Shown here piece after piece: positions 25,052 to 33,756 of a DNA stretch of 64,000 nt. This DNA is from Nonomuraea sp. SYSU D8015. Lineage in GTDB: Bacteria > Actinomycetota > Actinomycetes > Streptosporangiales > Streptosporangiaceae. The DNA lies in NCBI RefSeq assembly GCF_008065375.1, contig NZ_VJYI01000008.1, forward strand, positions 124,001 through 188,000. Reading direction: 5' to 3'. A program made the position numbers and the translations under genes. Numbering within the stretch: position 1 is the first letter of the stretch; every line of letters starts with the position of its first letter. Under the pieces are notes generated by a model. It saw only the letters and a list, made by a program, of their open reading frames with translations. It was not told the DNA's origin and searched no databases.

Positions 25052-26872
25052 GTGCCGCGGCTCGCGATCGGCCCTGAGTTTCCCAGGGAGCTCAGCGCAC
25101 TGGCCCAGCCAGTGCGCAGGGACGCCGTGGTCGCGCTGCGCCGGTTCCTGCTGAACGTGTCCGGCGCCCCGCACCCCGAGCGGGTCCGGGGCGCCAGGGA
25201 TCCGCGGGTCGCCACACTGCGGCTGGCCGAGGGGCACCGCGCGGTGGTGGTGCGGCACCGGGACGTGTACTGGCTGCGTACGGTGCTGCCCGACCCCGAG
25301 GCCTGGTCGTACGCGCGGCGCCACAGGTACGGCGTCAACCCGGTGGTCGGCGTCGTCGAGGAGTGGGACGCCGAGGCACTGGAGCGGGTGGAGCCCGCAT
25401 TACGCCGATCGAGCAGGCCGTCGCGGCTGTTCGACCCCATCTGCGACGGCGACCTGCTGGCGCTCGGCCTGGACGGGCAGGCGATGCCGCTGTTCCGTCT
25501 GATCACGACCGAGGCGGACGTGGCGGCGCTGGAACCCCTGCTGCCACCCACCCAGTACCTGCCGCTGGCCGCCCTGGCCCGCGGCGGCTCGCTTTCCGAG
25601 GCGTGGCGGGAGCTGGACGCCTGGCGGATCTCCGACGGGAACCCCGGGCCGATCGACTCCGAGGACCTGCATGCGGCGCTGCGGCGCAGCCCGGACCAGG
25701 CGGCGTTCGCGGCCGACAAGGTCGCGCTGGACCGGGTGCTGGCGGCTCCGGAGTGGTGCACGTTCCCTCATCCGACGCAGCACCGGCTGGCCAGGGCGGC
25801 CCGCTACGAGCGTCCGGTGCTGGTCGTCGGCGGCGCGGGCACGGGCAAGACCGTCATCGCCCTGCACCGGGCCGCCCACCTGGCCGCGAACGGCAGCGGC
25901 CCCGTCCTGCTCGTGACGTTCTCGCAGAGCCTGGCCGAGGAGCTGTCGGACAGGCTGAACGTGCTGATCGAGGACGAGGTCGTCCGCAAGCGGGTCGAGG
26001 TGGACAACGCCGAGCGGCTGGCCCTTCGCATCGTGGCCGACGCCGAAGGCCGCCGCCCCCCGCTGCTCGGCCCCGGGGCCCGGACGCTGGCCCAGCTGAC
26101 GGACGAGGCGCTCCGGCTGCTGTCGCTCTCGACCGGCGACCTGCTCGACGACGTGGAGCCGGGGCGGAAGCCGTACCGTCACATCGTGGTGGACGAGGCA
26201 CAGGACATCAGCCCGGCGCAGTGGCGGCTGCTGCGGGCCGCGGTGCCGCACGCCCACGACGACCTGTTCATCGTGGGCGATCCGCACCAGCGGGTCACCG
26301 ACACGCGGGTGGCGCTGGGCGCGGTGGGCATCCCCGCCGACCAGCACGCGCTGAAGGTCTCCTACCGACTGCCCCAGGAGCTGCTGTCGTTCGCCATCCG
26401 GTTGCGCGGCGGCGGCCCGGCGTCCGGACTGGTCAGGGGTGTTACCGAGATGCATGGATACCGCGCGACCCACAACGGCGAGCGGCCGGTCGTCAGGGCG
26501 TACGACTCCCCCGAGTCGGAGCTGGCCGGGCTGCGGAACACGATCGAGGCGTGGCTGGCCGACGGCGTGCCGGCCGCCGAGATCGCCGTCGGCGCGCGTA
26601 CCACCCGGCTCGTGCGGCAGGCCAAGAAGGCGCTGGAGGGCCTGGACGTGCGGGCCGCGACCTTCCAGCATCTGAAGGGGCTGGAGTTCGAGCGGGTGGC
26701 CCTCATCGGCGTGGCGGAGGGCGTGGTGCCGGAGCCGCCGCCGGAAGAACCTGGCGCAAGGGCTCGAGCACTGCAGCGCGAACGGAGCATACTGTTCGTC
26801 GCCTGCACACGTGCCCGCGCGATGCTTTATATCTCCCATTCCGGAAGAGGAAGCCCCTTTCTACCACCCTGA
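25052..26872 (+). CDS. Superfamily 1 (UvrD-like) helicase with RelE/ParE-like N-terminal domain
   Basis: 606 residues. The first 115 or so (PRLAIGPEFPRELSALAQPV, then ARDPRVATLRL, HRAVVVRHRDVYWLRTVLP and ARRHRYGVNPVVG) resemble a RelE/ParE-family toxin fold. A helicase core follows: Walker A GGAGTGKT at 260-267, Walker B VVDEAQD with Asp381-Glu382, motif III LFIVGDPHQRV, motif V TFQHLKGLEFERVALIG and motif VI LFVACTRARAMLYIS. The core is short, with reduced 1B/2B subdomains. It starts at GTG 25052, five bases after the upstream stop. UvrD-like helicases with this toxin-like front are known in actinobacteria and often have no assigned role. Toxin activity cannot be judged from sequence alone. 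Confidence 0.82.
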   Translation: MPRLAIGPEFPRELSALAQPVRRDAVVALRRFLLNVSGAPHPERVRGARDPRVATLRLAEGHRAVVVRHRDVYWLRTVLPDPEAWSYARRHRYGVNPVVGVVEEWDAEALERVEPALRRSSRPSRLFDPICDGDLLALGLDGQAMPLFRLITTEADVAALEPLLPPTQYLPLAALARGGSLSEAWRELDAWRISDGNPGPIDSEDLHAALRRSPDQAAFAADKVALDRVLAAPEWCTFPHPTQHRLARAARYERPVLVVGGAGTGKTVIALHRAAHLAANGSGPVLLVTFSQSLAEELSDRLNVLIEDEVVRKRVEVDNAERLALRIVADAEGRRPPLLGPGARTLAQLTDEALRLLSLSTGDLLDDVEPGRKPYRHIVVDEAQDISPAQWRLLRAAVPHAHDDLFIVGDPHQRVTDTRVALGAVGIPADQHALKVSYRLPQELLSFAIRLRGGGPASGLVRGVTEMHGYRATHNGERPVVRAYDSPESELAGLRNTIEAWLADGVPAAEIAVGARTTRLVRQAKKALEGLDVRAATFQHLKGLEFERVALIGVAEGVVPEPPPEEPGARARALQRERSILFVACTRARAMLYISHSGRGSPFLPP

Positions 26873-26890
26873 TCACATAGTCTGAACTGC

Positions 26891-26903
26891 GGAAATATAT
26901 TCC
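26891..26903. promoter_or_regulatory. AT-rich palindrome before the HTH paralog gene
   Basis: GGAAATATATTCC is a near-perfect palindrome in very GC-rich surroundings, 20 bases before the ATG of the gene at 26923. TATATT within it could serve as a -10 box, which would let the HTH protein be transcribed and autoregulated separately from the helicase. No good -35 is seen. Confidence 0.4.
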
Positions 26904-26922
26904 CTTTGCCGGTTGGACCTCA

Positions 26923-28767
26923 ATGAACCTCAGCCTGAGCGACCTGGCGCCGCCCGTGCGCTGGACCTCTCCTGGTCAAATCGCGCCGATCGTGGAGGAG
27001 CCACAGCTGCCCGGGGCCTGGTGGCAGGCGATTCCTCTCGACCGCGCGTGCGCCATCGTCGGCACGCAGACCGTGGCGGGCCACCTGGCCGACCTGGCCG
27101 TGGCCTGCTGGGGGCACCTGCAGCTCGGCGACATCCTGCCGCTGCTGCGCTTCTCCGACCCCGCCGAGGCGGAGCGGACGCCGGAGTCGCTCGGCAAGGA
27201 CGTCGTGCAGAAGCTGTTCACCGGCGTGTTCGAGCGGCTGCTCGAGCCCGCTCCCGAGGCACTGCCCGCGCCGTCCAGGCCGGACAGGCCGCTGCCCGAG
27301 GTGATCGACGAGCTGTTCGCCGCGCTCGACGACCGGCAGCGGGCGATCGCGAGGGACCGGCTGTACGCGGCGCAGCGGGCCACGCTGGACGAGCTGGCGC
27401 AGCGGTTCTCGGTGACGCGGGAGCGCATCAGGCAGATCGAGCGCGACCTGCGCGACCATGTGGAGGCGTGGCTCGCCGCCCCGGGCGCCGCGGCGCTGGT
27501 GGCGCACCTGGCGTGGCTGCGCACCCGGCTCGGCTCCGCGGTCCCGGCCGACGATCTGGAGGCCGCCGTGCCGTGGCACCGGACGGAGCTGCGCACCCTC
27601 GGCATCCCGGCCTGGCGGTTCGTGCGCACGCTGCTGACCGGCTACGACCAGTCCGACGGCTGGCTCGTGGCGGGTGGAGCCGACGAGCTCAGAGAGAAGA
27701 CGCGCCAGCTGTTCGCCGACGGGCCGCGCCCGCTCAGCGAGGCCGTGTCCATGGTGGCGCAGCTCGGCGTGCGCGAGGACGTGGCCGAGCGGTGGATCCT
27801 GGCCGTGCCGCAATTGCGCGTGCTCGGCGAGCACGTGGTGCCGTGGCCGCGCAGCATCAACGAGAAGGCCGAGGCGGTGCTGGCGGTGGCGGGCACGCCG
27901 CTGTCGCCCGAGGAGATCCAGGAGCGCATCGGCGAGGACTACAGCCTGGTCGGCATCCGCAACCAGCTCACCGCCGACGAGCGCTTCATGCGGGTGGACC
28001 GGAACAAGTACGGGCTGACCAGGTGGGGCGGCGACGAGTACCTGGGGATCAGGGAGATGATCGCCAGGGAGATCGAGCGGGCCGGCGGCGAGGCGTCGGT
28101 GAGCACGATCGTGACGAACTTGACCTCGAAGTACGACGTCAGCGAGAGCTCCGTTCGGGCGTACTCGGGCGGGCCCGGGTTCGAGCGGACGCAGCGGGGC
28201 TGGATCCGGGTGGCGGGCACCGCGCCGGGCGGGGAGTCCGAGCCGTACCAGCCGCGCAAGGACGTCTCGCTGACCCGGCGCAGCTTCCGCTCCCGCGACG
28301 GGCGCTGGTGGCACCGGGTGGACGTCAACGCCGAGCACCTGCGTGGGTCCGGGTCGCCGCTGCCGACGGGGTTCGCGGCATACCTGGGCATGGCGCCCGG
28401 CGGGCAGCTGACCGCCTCGGCGCCGTCCGGCGACGTGGTGATCAGCTGGCACAACCAGCCGACCATGGGCTCGATCAGGAACGTGCTGGCCGAGTACAAG
28501 GCGGGCGAGGGCGACCACGTCTTCCTGACCGTGTCGGACGGCGGCGAGTTGCTGACCCGCTACCTGCCGGCCGCACCGGTCGGGATGCCGCCGGTGAACC
28601 GGGCGCTCTACCTGCTCGGCTACACCGCCCCCGTCAGCTCCGAGATGGAGGGGCTGCGGCTGATCGGGGCCAGGATCGGGCTGCCTGACACGGCCACCCG
28701 CGAGGAGATCCTGGGCAGGCTCCGCGAGCGCGGCGACCGGGACATCCTCGGCTTCCTGGGTGGGTGA
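26923..28767 (+). CDS. Paralog C: sigma-region-4-like HTH protein with winged-helix repeats
   Basis: 614 residues. Residues 1-110 (MNLSLSDLAPPVRW) match the start of the 871-residue paralog. A clear sigma-70 region-4 type HTH lies at about 154-176 (LDELAQRFSVTRERIRQIER). Two consecutive winged-helix/HARE-like units follow at about 312-368 (LAVAGTPLSPEEIQERIGED) and 370-432 (IERAGGEASVSTIVTNLTSK, ending in RTQRGWIRV). Residues 440-614 (PYQPRKDVSLTRRSF, GFAAYLGMAPGG, LRERGDRDILGFLGG) repeat the paralog's C-terminal domain. No sigma region 2 exists, so it is not a sigma factor; it is probably a DNA-binding regulator or recruitment factor acting with the helicase. Confidence 0.78.
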   Translation: MNLSLSDLAPPVRWTSPGQIAPIVEEPQLPGAWWQAIPLDRACAIVGTQTVAGHLADLAVACWGHLQLGDILPLLRFSDPAEAERTPESLGKDVVQKLFTGVFERLLEPAPEALPAPSRPDRPLPEVIDELFAALDDRQRAIARDRLYAAQRATLDELAQRFSVTRERIRQIERDLRDHVEAWLAAPGAAALVAHLAWLRTRLGSAVPADDLEAAVPWHRTELRTLGIPAWRFVRTLLTGYDQSDGWLVAGGADELREKTRQLFADGPRPLSEAVSMVAQLGVREDVAERWILAVPQLRVLGEHVVPWPRSINEKAEAVLAVAGTPLSPEEIQERIGEDYSLVGIRNQLTADERFMRVDRNKYGLTRWGGDEYLGIREMIAREIERAGGEASVSTIVTNLTSKYDVSESSVRAYSGGPGFERTQRGWIRVAGTAPGGESEPYQPRKDVSLTRRSFRSRDGRWWHRVDVNAEHLRGSGSPLPTGFAAYLGMAPGGQLTASAPSGDVVISWHNQPTMGSIRNVLAEYKAGEGDHVFLTVSDGGELLTRYLPAAPVGMPPVNRALYLLGYTAPVSSEMEGLRLIGARIGLPDTATREEILGRLRERGDRDILGFLGG

Positions 28768-28789
28768 GCTCCCGGGTTAAGCTCGGGAG

Positions 28790-30145
28790 ATGTTGCGGAT
28801 CTACGACACGCGCGCCAGGCAGGTCGAGGAGCTCGCCCCCGGACGGGCGGTGCGGATCTACACCTGCGGGCCGACGGTCTACCGCCACGCGCACGTGGGC
28901 AACCTGCGCACCTACCTGCTGTCCGACCTGATCAGGCGGGTGCTCGAGCGGCGGCGCGTGCGGGTGCTGGCCTGCCAGAACATCACCGACGTCGGTCACC
29001 TGACCGACTCCGGGGTGGACAAGGTCGTGGAGCAGGCCCACCAGGAGGGGCGCTCCGTGCAGGAGCTGGCGCGCTTCTACGAGGACGCCTTCAGGAACGA
29101 CACCGCCGCGCTCAACCTCCGGCCGCCGGAGCACATGCCGCGCGCCACCGAGACGATCGACCTGATGATCGAGCTCATCGCCAAGCTGATCGAGCGGGGG
29201 CATGCGTACGCGGTGCCGGACGGGTCGGTGTTCTTTGACGTACGGACATTTCCCACGTACGGCGAAATTTCGGGAAATCGCCTGGATGCGCTGAAGCCCG
29301 CCCACCGCATCGACACCGTCGACCCGCGCAAGCGCTTCCACGCCGACTGGGCCCTGTGGAAGCCCGCCGAGGGCGAGCTGACGTGGGAGTCGCCGTGGGG
29401 GCGCGGGTTCCCGGGCTGGCACGTGGAGTGCTCGGCCATGTCGCTGCGCTTCCTCGGGGCGCCGTTCGACCTCCACATCGGCGGCATCGATCTGCGCTTC
29501 CCGCACCACGAGGACGAGCGGGCGCAGTCCAACTCGGCGGCCGGGCAGGAGGTGGTGCGGCACTGGGTGCACGGGGAGCACCTGCTGTTCGACGGGCGCA
29601 AGATGGCCAAGTCCACGGGCAACGCGGTGCTGCTCTCCGACGTGGTGGCGGCCGGGCTCGATCCGCTCGCGGTGCGGATGGCGTTCCTGGAGCACCGCTA
29701 CCGCCAGCAGATGAACCTGACGTGGGACACGCTGCGGGCCGCCGACCGGACGGTGCGGCGATGGCGGGCGCGGGTGGCCGAGTGGGCCGAGTCGCCCAGC
29801 GCGCCGATCGCGAGCGCGTACGTGGAGCGGGTGGAGGCCGCACTCGACGACGACCTCGACACGCCCGTGGCCCTGCGGGTCCTGCGGGAGCTGGAGCGGG
29901 ACGAAACGGTGGCGCCCGGGGCCAAGCTGGAGTCGTTCCTGCACGTGGACCAGGTGCTCGGGCTGGATCTGTCGGCCGACATCGGCAGGGTGCCCGTGCT
30001 GCCCGCGGGGGCGGCCGAGCTGCTGGAGGCGCGGGCCCGGGCGCGGGAGGCCGAGGACTGGAAGGAGGCGGACCGGCTGCGCGACGAGCTGGCCGCGATG
30101 GGCGTGCGCGTCTCCGACACCCCCGAAGGCCAGACCTGGACCTGA
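28790..30145 (+). CDS. cysS: Cysteinyl-tRNA synthetase, second-lineage type
   Basis: 451 residues of a class I synthetase. The front is IYTCGPTVYRHAHVGN (HIGH-like HVGN, first zinc Cys), followed by QNITDVGHLTDSG. The other zinc ligands are in WHVECSAMS and HIGGIDLRFPHHEDE, the KMSKS-type loop is KMAKSTGN, and a DALR-like helical end follows. The NITDVGHLTD form differs from the usual actinobacterial housekeeping enzyme, which reads roughly VCGATVQxxPHIGH and NVTDIDDK. This may therefore be an extra, acquired CysRS. All residues needed for charging seem present. It begins 22 bases after the paralog C gene, so co-transcription with that locus is possible. Confidence 0.85.
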   Translation: MLRIYDTRARQVEELAPGRAVRIYTCGPTVYRHAHVGNLRTYLLSDLIRRVLERRRVRVLACQNITDVGHLTDSGVDKVVEQAHQEGRSVQELARFYEDAFRNDTAALNLRPPEHMPRATETIDLMIELIAKLIERGHAYAVPDGSVFFDVRTFPTYGEISGNRLDALKPAHRIDTVDPRKRFHADWALWKPAEGELTWESPWGRGFPGWHVECSAMSLRFLGAPFDLHIGGIDLRFPHHEDERAQSNSAAGQEVVRHWVHGEHLLFDGRKMAKSTGNAVLLSDVVAAGLDPLAVRMAFLEHRYRQQMNLTWDTLRAADRTVRRWRARVAEWAESPSAPIASAYVERVEAALDDDLDTPVALRVLRELERDETVAPGAKLESFLHVDQVLGLDLSADIGRVPVLPAGAAELLEARARAREAEDWKEADRLRDELAAMGVRVSDTPEGQTWT

Positions 30146-30276
30146 CCTCACCGGCGTTCTGGACGCCTCCCGTCACCGGGCGACTCAAAGTCCTCTGCGA
30201 AGGACGGTGAAGTCGGCCGGATGAGTGATCGCGGGCTGTCAGACTTAGTGCCAGTTTCGGCAAGATGGAGGTGTCG

Positions 30277-32784
30277 GTGAGGCCCTATGCGTGGATGCCG
30301 CGGCCGTTGCGGTGGTTCGCTCGGGTGTTGACCGTTCTTCTCGCCCTGGCCCTCGTCCTGGCAGGGGTCCTCGTCTACACCGTGCGGAAGTCGTTCCCGC
30401 AGGTGGAAGGGGCGTTACGGCTGCCCGGTTTAACCGGGGATGTAGAGATTTATCGCGATAAATCAGGAATCCCGCACATCTATGCCTCCAGCGCCGCCGA
30501 CCTCTTCATGGCCCAGGGTTTCGTCCACGCCCAGGACCGCTTCTTCGAGATGGACTTCCGGCGCCACATGACCGCCGGCCGTCTCTCCGAGCTCTTCGGC
30601 GCGGCCACTCTCGACACCGACAAGGCGCTCAGGACCATGGGCTGGCGGCGGGTCGCCGAGCAGGAGCTCCCGGAACTGGCCCAGCAGACCCAGGACCACC
30701 TCGACGCGTACGCCAAGGGCGTCAACGCCTGGCTCAGCGCCAACCCGAACGCCTCCGACCGCAGCCTCGAATACTCCATACTCAAGCTTCAGAACGGCGA
30801 CTACCGGCCCGAGCAGTGGACGGCCGTCGACTCCCTCTCCTGGCTCAAGGCCATGGCCTGGGACCTGCGCTCCAACATGGAGGACGAGATCGACCGCGCC
30901 CTGATCGCGGCGAAACTGCCCAGGGAGCGCGTCGAGCAGCTCTACCCCGACTACCCGTACGACCGCCACTCTCCGATCGTCACCCAGGGCACCATCGACC
31001 AGGACCGCTTCGACCAGCGGGCCGAGCCGCGGCTGCGCGCCGGCGTCCGCACGCTCACCCAGGCGGCCAAGACGCTGGACGCCGTGCCGAGCACGATGAG
31101 CACCGAGGACCGCGAGGGCATCGGGTCGAACTCGTGGGTGATCTCCGGCGACCACACCAAGAGCGGCAAGCCGCTGCTGGCCAACGACCCGCACTTGTCG
31201 GCGCAGATGCCGTCCGTCTGGTACCAGGCGGGGCTGCACTGCCGGGAGATCACGGAGGAGTGCCCGTACGACGTGACGGGGTTCACGTTCTCCGGCGTCC
31301 CGGGAGTGATCATCGGGCACACGGACAAGATCGCGTGGGGCTTCACGAACCTGGGGCCCGACGTGGCGGACCTGTTCCTGGAGAAGGTGGACGGCGACAC
31401 GTACCTGTACAAGGGCGAGCAGGTGAAGCTGGAGACCCGGCAGGAGCAGATCAAGGTGGCCGGCGGCTCCCCCGTCACGATCACCGTCCGGAGCACGGTG
31501 CACGGGCCGCTGATCAACGAGGTGATCGACAGTGCCGAGCCCACCGGGGAGGCGAACGCGGTGGCGCTGCAGTGGACGGCGCTGGCTCCTGGCCGCACCG
31601 CGGACGCGCTCTTCGCGTTGAACAAGGCCACCGACTGGCAGGAATTCAAGGCCGCGGCGGCGCTGTTCGAGGTGCCCGCCCAGAACCTGGTCTACGCGGA
31701 CACGGCCGGCAAGATCGGCTACCAGGCACCCGGCCGCATCCCGGTACGCCAGAAGGGCGACGGCACCTGGCCGGTCCCGGGGTGGACGGGCGAGTACGAC
31801 TGGCGGACGGCGCCCATCCCGTACGACCAGCTGCCGTCGGTGGAGGACCCGGCCGACGGGTTCATCGTGACGGCGAACAACGCGGTCATCGACCCCAGGC
31901 GGTACCGGCCCTTCCTGACCAGGGACTGGGCGTACGGCTACCGCTCCGAGCGCATCCGCGACCTCGTCAAGGCGGCGATCGACAAGGGCGGGGTCGACGC
32001 GGCCGCCATGTCGGAGATCCAGCAGGACACCCGCAACGAATTCGCCGAGACCCTGGTGCCGGCGCTGATGGAGGTGGACCTCGCGGGGCCGGGCGGCCAG
32101 GCCAGGCAGCTGCTGAAGTCGTGGGACGGCACGCAGGGCCCCGATTCCGCCCCGGCCGCCTACTTCAACGCGGTCTGGCGGCAGGTGCTCGTGCTGACGT
32201 TCAACGACGAACTGCCGGAGGGGGCCAGGCCCGCCGGTGGCGACCGCTGGTACGAGGTGATCAGGCGGCTCCTCCAACTGCCGGACGACCCCTTCTGGGA
32301 CGACGTGACCACGGAGAACCGCAAGGAGACGCGCGACGACATCCTGCGGCAGGCCATGGCGTCGGCGTACCAGGAGCTGGCGGACCGGCTCGGCGAGGAC
32401 GTCGCGGCGTGGCGGTGGGGTGACCTGCACACGCTCGAACTGGTCCACGGCTCGCTGGGGACCTCGGGGATCGCGCCGATCGAGGCGTTGTTCAACCGGG
32501 GGCCGTTCGCGGTCCCGGGCAACAAGGACGCGGTGAACGCCACGGGTTGGAACGTTCAGAGGGACTACGCGGTCACCGCCGTGCCGTCGATGCGCATGAT
32601 CGTCGATCTGAGCGACATGGACAAGTCCCAGTGGATCAATCTGACCGGCGCCTCGGGCCACGCCTTCCACGAGAACTACTGGGATCAGGCGGAGGTGTGG
32701 GCCAGGGGCGACCTGCTGCCGATGCACTCCAAACCCGAGTCGGTCAAGAAGGCCGCCGTGCACACCCTCAGGCTGACGCCCTGA
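30277..32784 (+). CDS. Penicillin acylase-family N-terminal nucleophile hydrolase
   Basis: 835 residues from GTG 30277, five bases after GGAGG (ATG 30265 is an alternative). A membrane anchor (VLTVLLALALVLAGVLVYTV) is followed by the alpha segment (VEIYRDKSGIPHIYASSAAD). The autocatalytic site is GIGSNSW with nucleophile Ser284, and LLANDPHLSAQMPSVWYQ follows. The beta chain ends in VNATGWNVQRDYAVTAVPS and GASGHAFHENYWDQ. Members cleave beta-lactam side chains or quench acyl-homoserine lactones and related amides. The natural substrate cannot be read. The protein is membrane-attached or exported and should self-process into two chains. Confidence 0.9.
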   Translation: MRPYAWMPRPLRWFARVLTVLLALALVLAGVLVYTVRKSFPQVEGALRLPGLTGDVEIYRDKSGIPHIYASSAADLFMAQGFVHAQDRFFEMDFRRHMTAGRLSELFGAATLDTDKALRTMGWRRVAEQELPELAQQTQDHLDAYAKGVNAWLSANPNASDRSLEYSILKLQNGDYRPEQWTAVDSLSWLKAMAWDLRSNMEDEIDRALIAAKLPRERVEQLYPDYPYDRHSPIVTQGTIDQDRFDQRAEPRLRAGVRTLTQAAKTLDAVPSTMSTEDREGIGSNSWVISGDHTKSGKPLLANDPHLSAQMPSVWYQAGLHCREITEECPYDVTGFTFSGVPGVIIGHTDKIAWGFTNLGPDVADLFLEKVDGDTYLYKGEQVKLETRQEQIKVAGGSPVTITVRSTVHGPLINEVIDSAEPTGEANAVALQWTALAPGRTADALFALNKATDWQEFKAAAALFEVPAQNLVYADTAGKIGYQAPGRIPVRQKGDGTWPVPGWTGEYDWRTAPIPYDQLPSVEDPADGFIVTANNAVIDPRRYRPFLTRDWAYGYRSERIRDLVKAAIDKGGVDAAAMSEIQQDTRNEFAETLVPALMEVDLAGPGGQARQLLKSWDGTQGPDSAPAAYFNAVWRQVLVLTFNDELPEGARPAGGDRWYEVIRRLLQLPDDPFWDDVTTENRKETRDDILRQAMASAYQELADRLGEDVAAWRWGDLHTLELVHGSLGTSGIAPIEALFNRGPFAVPGNKDAVNATGWNVQRDYAVTAVPSMRMIVDLSDMDKSQWINLTGASGHAFHENYWDQAEVWARGDLLPMHSKPESVKKAAVHTLRLTP

Positions 32785-32901
32785 GCTTTGTGTGGGGTGA
32801 ACCTGGGGGCCCGGCGTCGGCGCGCGTACGACCGTCGTCGTAGCCGCGGTCCAAACCCCGGGCCGACGCGCGGGCCGGGCCCGGCCTGCCAGCCTGGCCG
32901 T

Positions 32902-33747
32902 ATGAATCGCCTCTGGTACGCCATCGGAGTCCTGCTGGTGCTCGTGGGCCTCGTCCACCTGGGCGTGTTCGTCGTGGACGGCGGGCCGTGGGAGGGCCCG
33001 GTGTCGTGGCGCAAGCCGTTCACGTTCGGGGTGTCGTTCGGGCTGAGCGTCCTGACGATGGCCTGGGTCGCCCAGTTCGTACGGCTCCGCGCCCGCCCTG
33101 TCTGGGTCGGCGCCTTCGCAGCCGCCTCTACGTTGGAAGTCGCCTTGATCACCCTCCAGGCGTGGCGAGGCGTTCCTTCCCACTTCAACATGGAGACCGC
33201 CGTCGACACGGCCATCGCGAGGGCCCTGGCGGCAGGCGGCGGAGTGCTCATCGCCATCGCGATCGCCATGACGGTGGCCGCCTTCCGCGCCGACCCCGGC
33301 CTCGCACCCAGCATGCGCCTGGCGGTGCGCGCGGGCTTCGCCACCCTGCTGGCGGCCATGGCCTTCGGCGCCGTCATGATCGCTCGGGGCGTGGTCGAGC
33401 AGGTGACGGGCAGTCAGCAACTCGCGTACACGGTGGCCGCCACGTTGAAGCCGGCCCATGCCGTGTTCATGCACGGCGTCCTGCTCCTGCCGGCGCTGGC
33501 CTGGCTCCTCGCACGCACCTTGCCCTCGGAGGATCTACGCGTCCACCTGGTACGCCTCGCGACCTGGACGTACGTCGCGTTCGCCACCGGCGTCTCGGCC
33601 CTCGCGCCGGTCGGCGTCACGTTCGTGAGCCCGTCGACCGCCTCCATGCTCTGCGCCGGAGCGATCTCGGGCCTGGCGATCGCCGCCCTCACCCTCGGCA
33701 GGCTCAGCCGACGGCCGTCCCAGCCCCTGGCCAGAGGGGCTTCTTGA
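32902..33747 (+). CDS. Multi-pass membrane protein, unknown function
   Basis: 281 residues with about seven to eight hydrophobic helices (WYAIGVLLVLVGLVHLGVFV, FGVSFGLSVLTMAWVAQFV, VLIAIAIAMTVAAF, FATLLAAMAFGAVMIARGVV and others). I recognise no transport or catalytic motif. HFNMETAVDTAIARALAAGG between helices and VLLLPALAWLLARTLPSEDL near the end are the most polar stretches. ATG 32902 was chosen because the upstream 114 bases are unconserved and have no ribosome binding site; the transcript may be leaderless. It converges with the HEXXH gene at 33757. Confidence 0.75.
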   Translation: MNRLWYAIGVLLVLVGLVHLGVFVVDGGPWEGPVSWRKPFTFGVSFGLSVLTMAWVAQFVRLRARPVWVGAFAAASTLEVALITLQAWRGVPSHFNMETAVDTAIARALAAGGGVLIAIAIAMTVAAFRADPGLAPSMRLAVRAGFATLLAAMAFGAVMIARGVVEQVTGSQQLAYTVAATLKPAHAVFMHGVLLLPALAWLLARTLPSEDLRVHLVRLATWTYVAFATGVSALAPVGVTFVSPSTASMLCAGAISGLAIAALTLGRLSRRPSQPLARGAS

Positions 33748-33756
33748 CTGGACGAG

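Noticed and set aside
22495..25761. 1088-residue minus-strand open frame opposite paralog A
   Set aside because: It is Arg/Gly/His-rich with no motif or start signal, and the plus-strand gene has clear conserved domains; it is an antisense artefact.
26923..28767. Sigma-70 factor
   Set aside because: Only a region-4-like HTH is present. Regions 2 and 3 are absent, so it cannot be a complete sigma factor.
28790..30145. MshC (mycothiol ligase) instead of CysRS
   Set aside because: The sequence has the HVGN/KMAKS and tRNA-binding C-terminal features of CysRS and is longer than MshC; MshC-type motifs are not seen.
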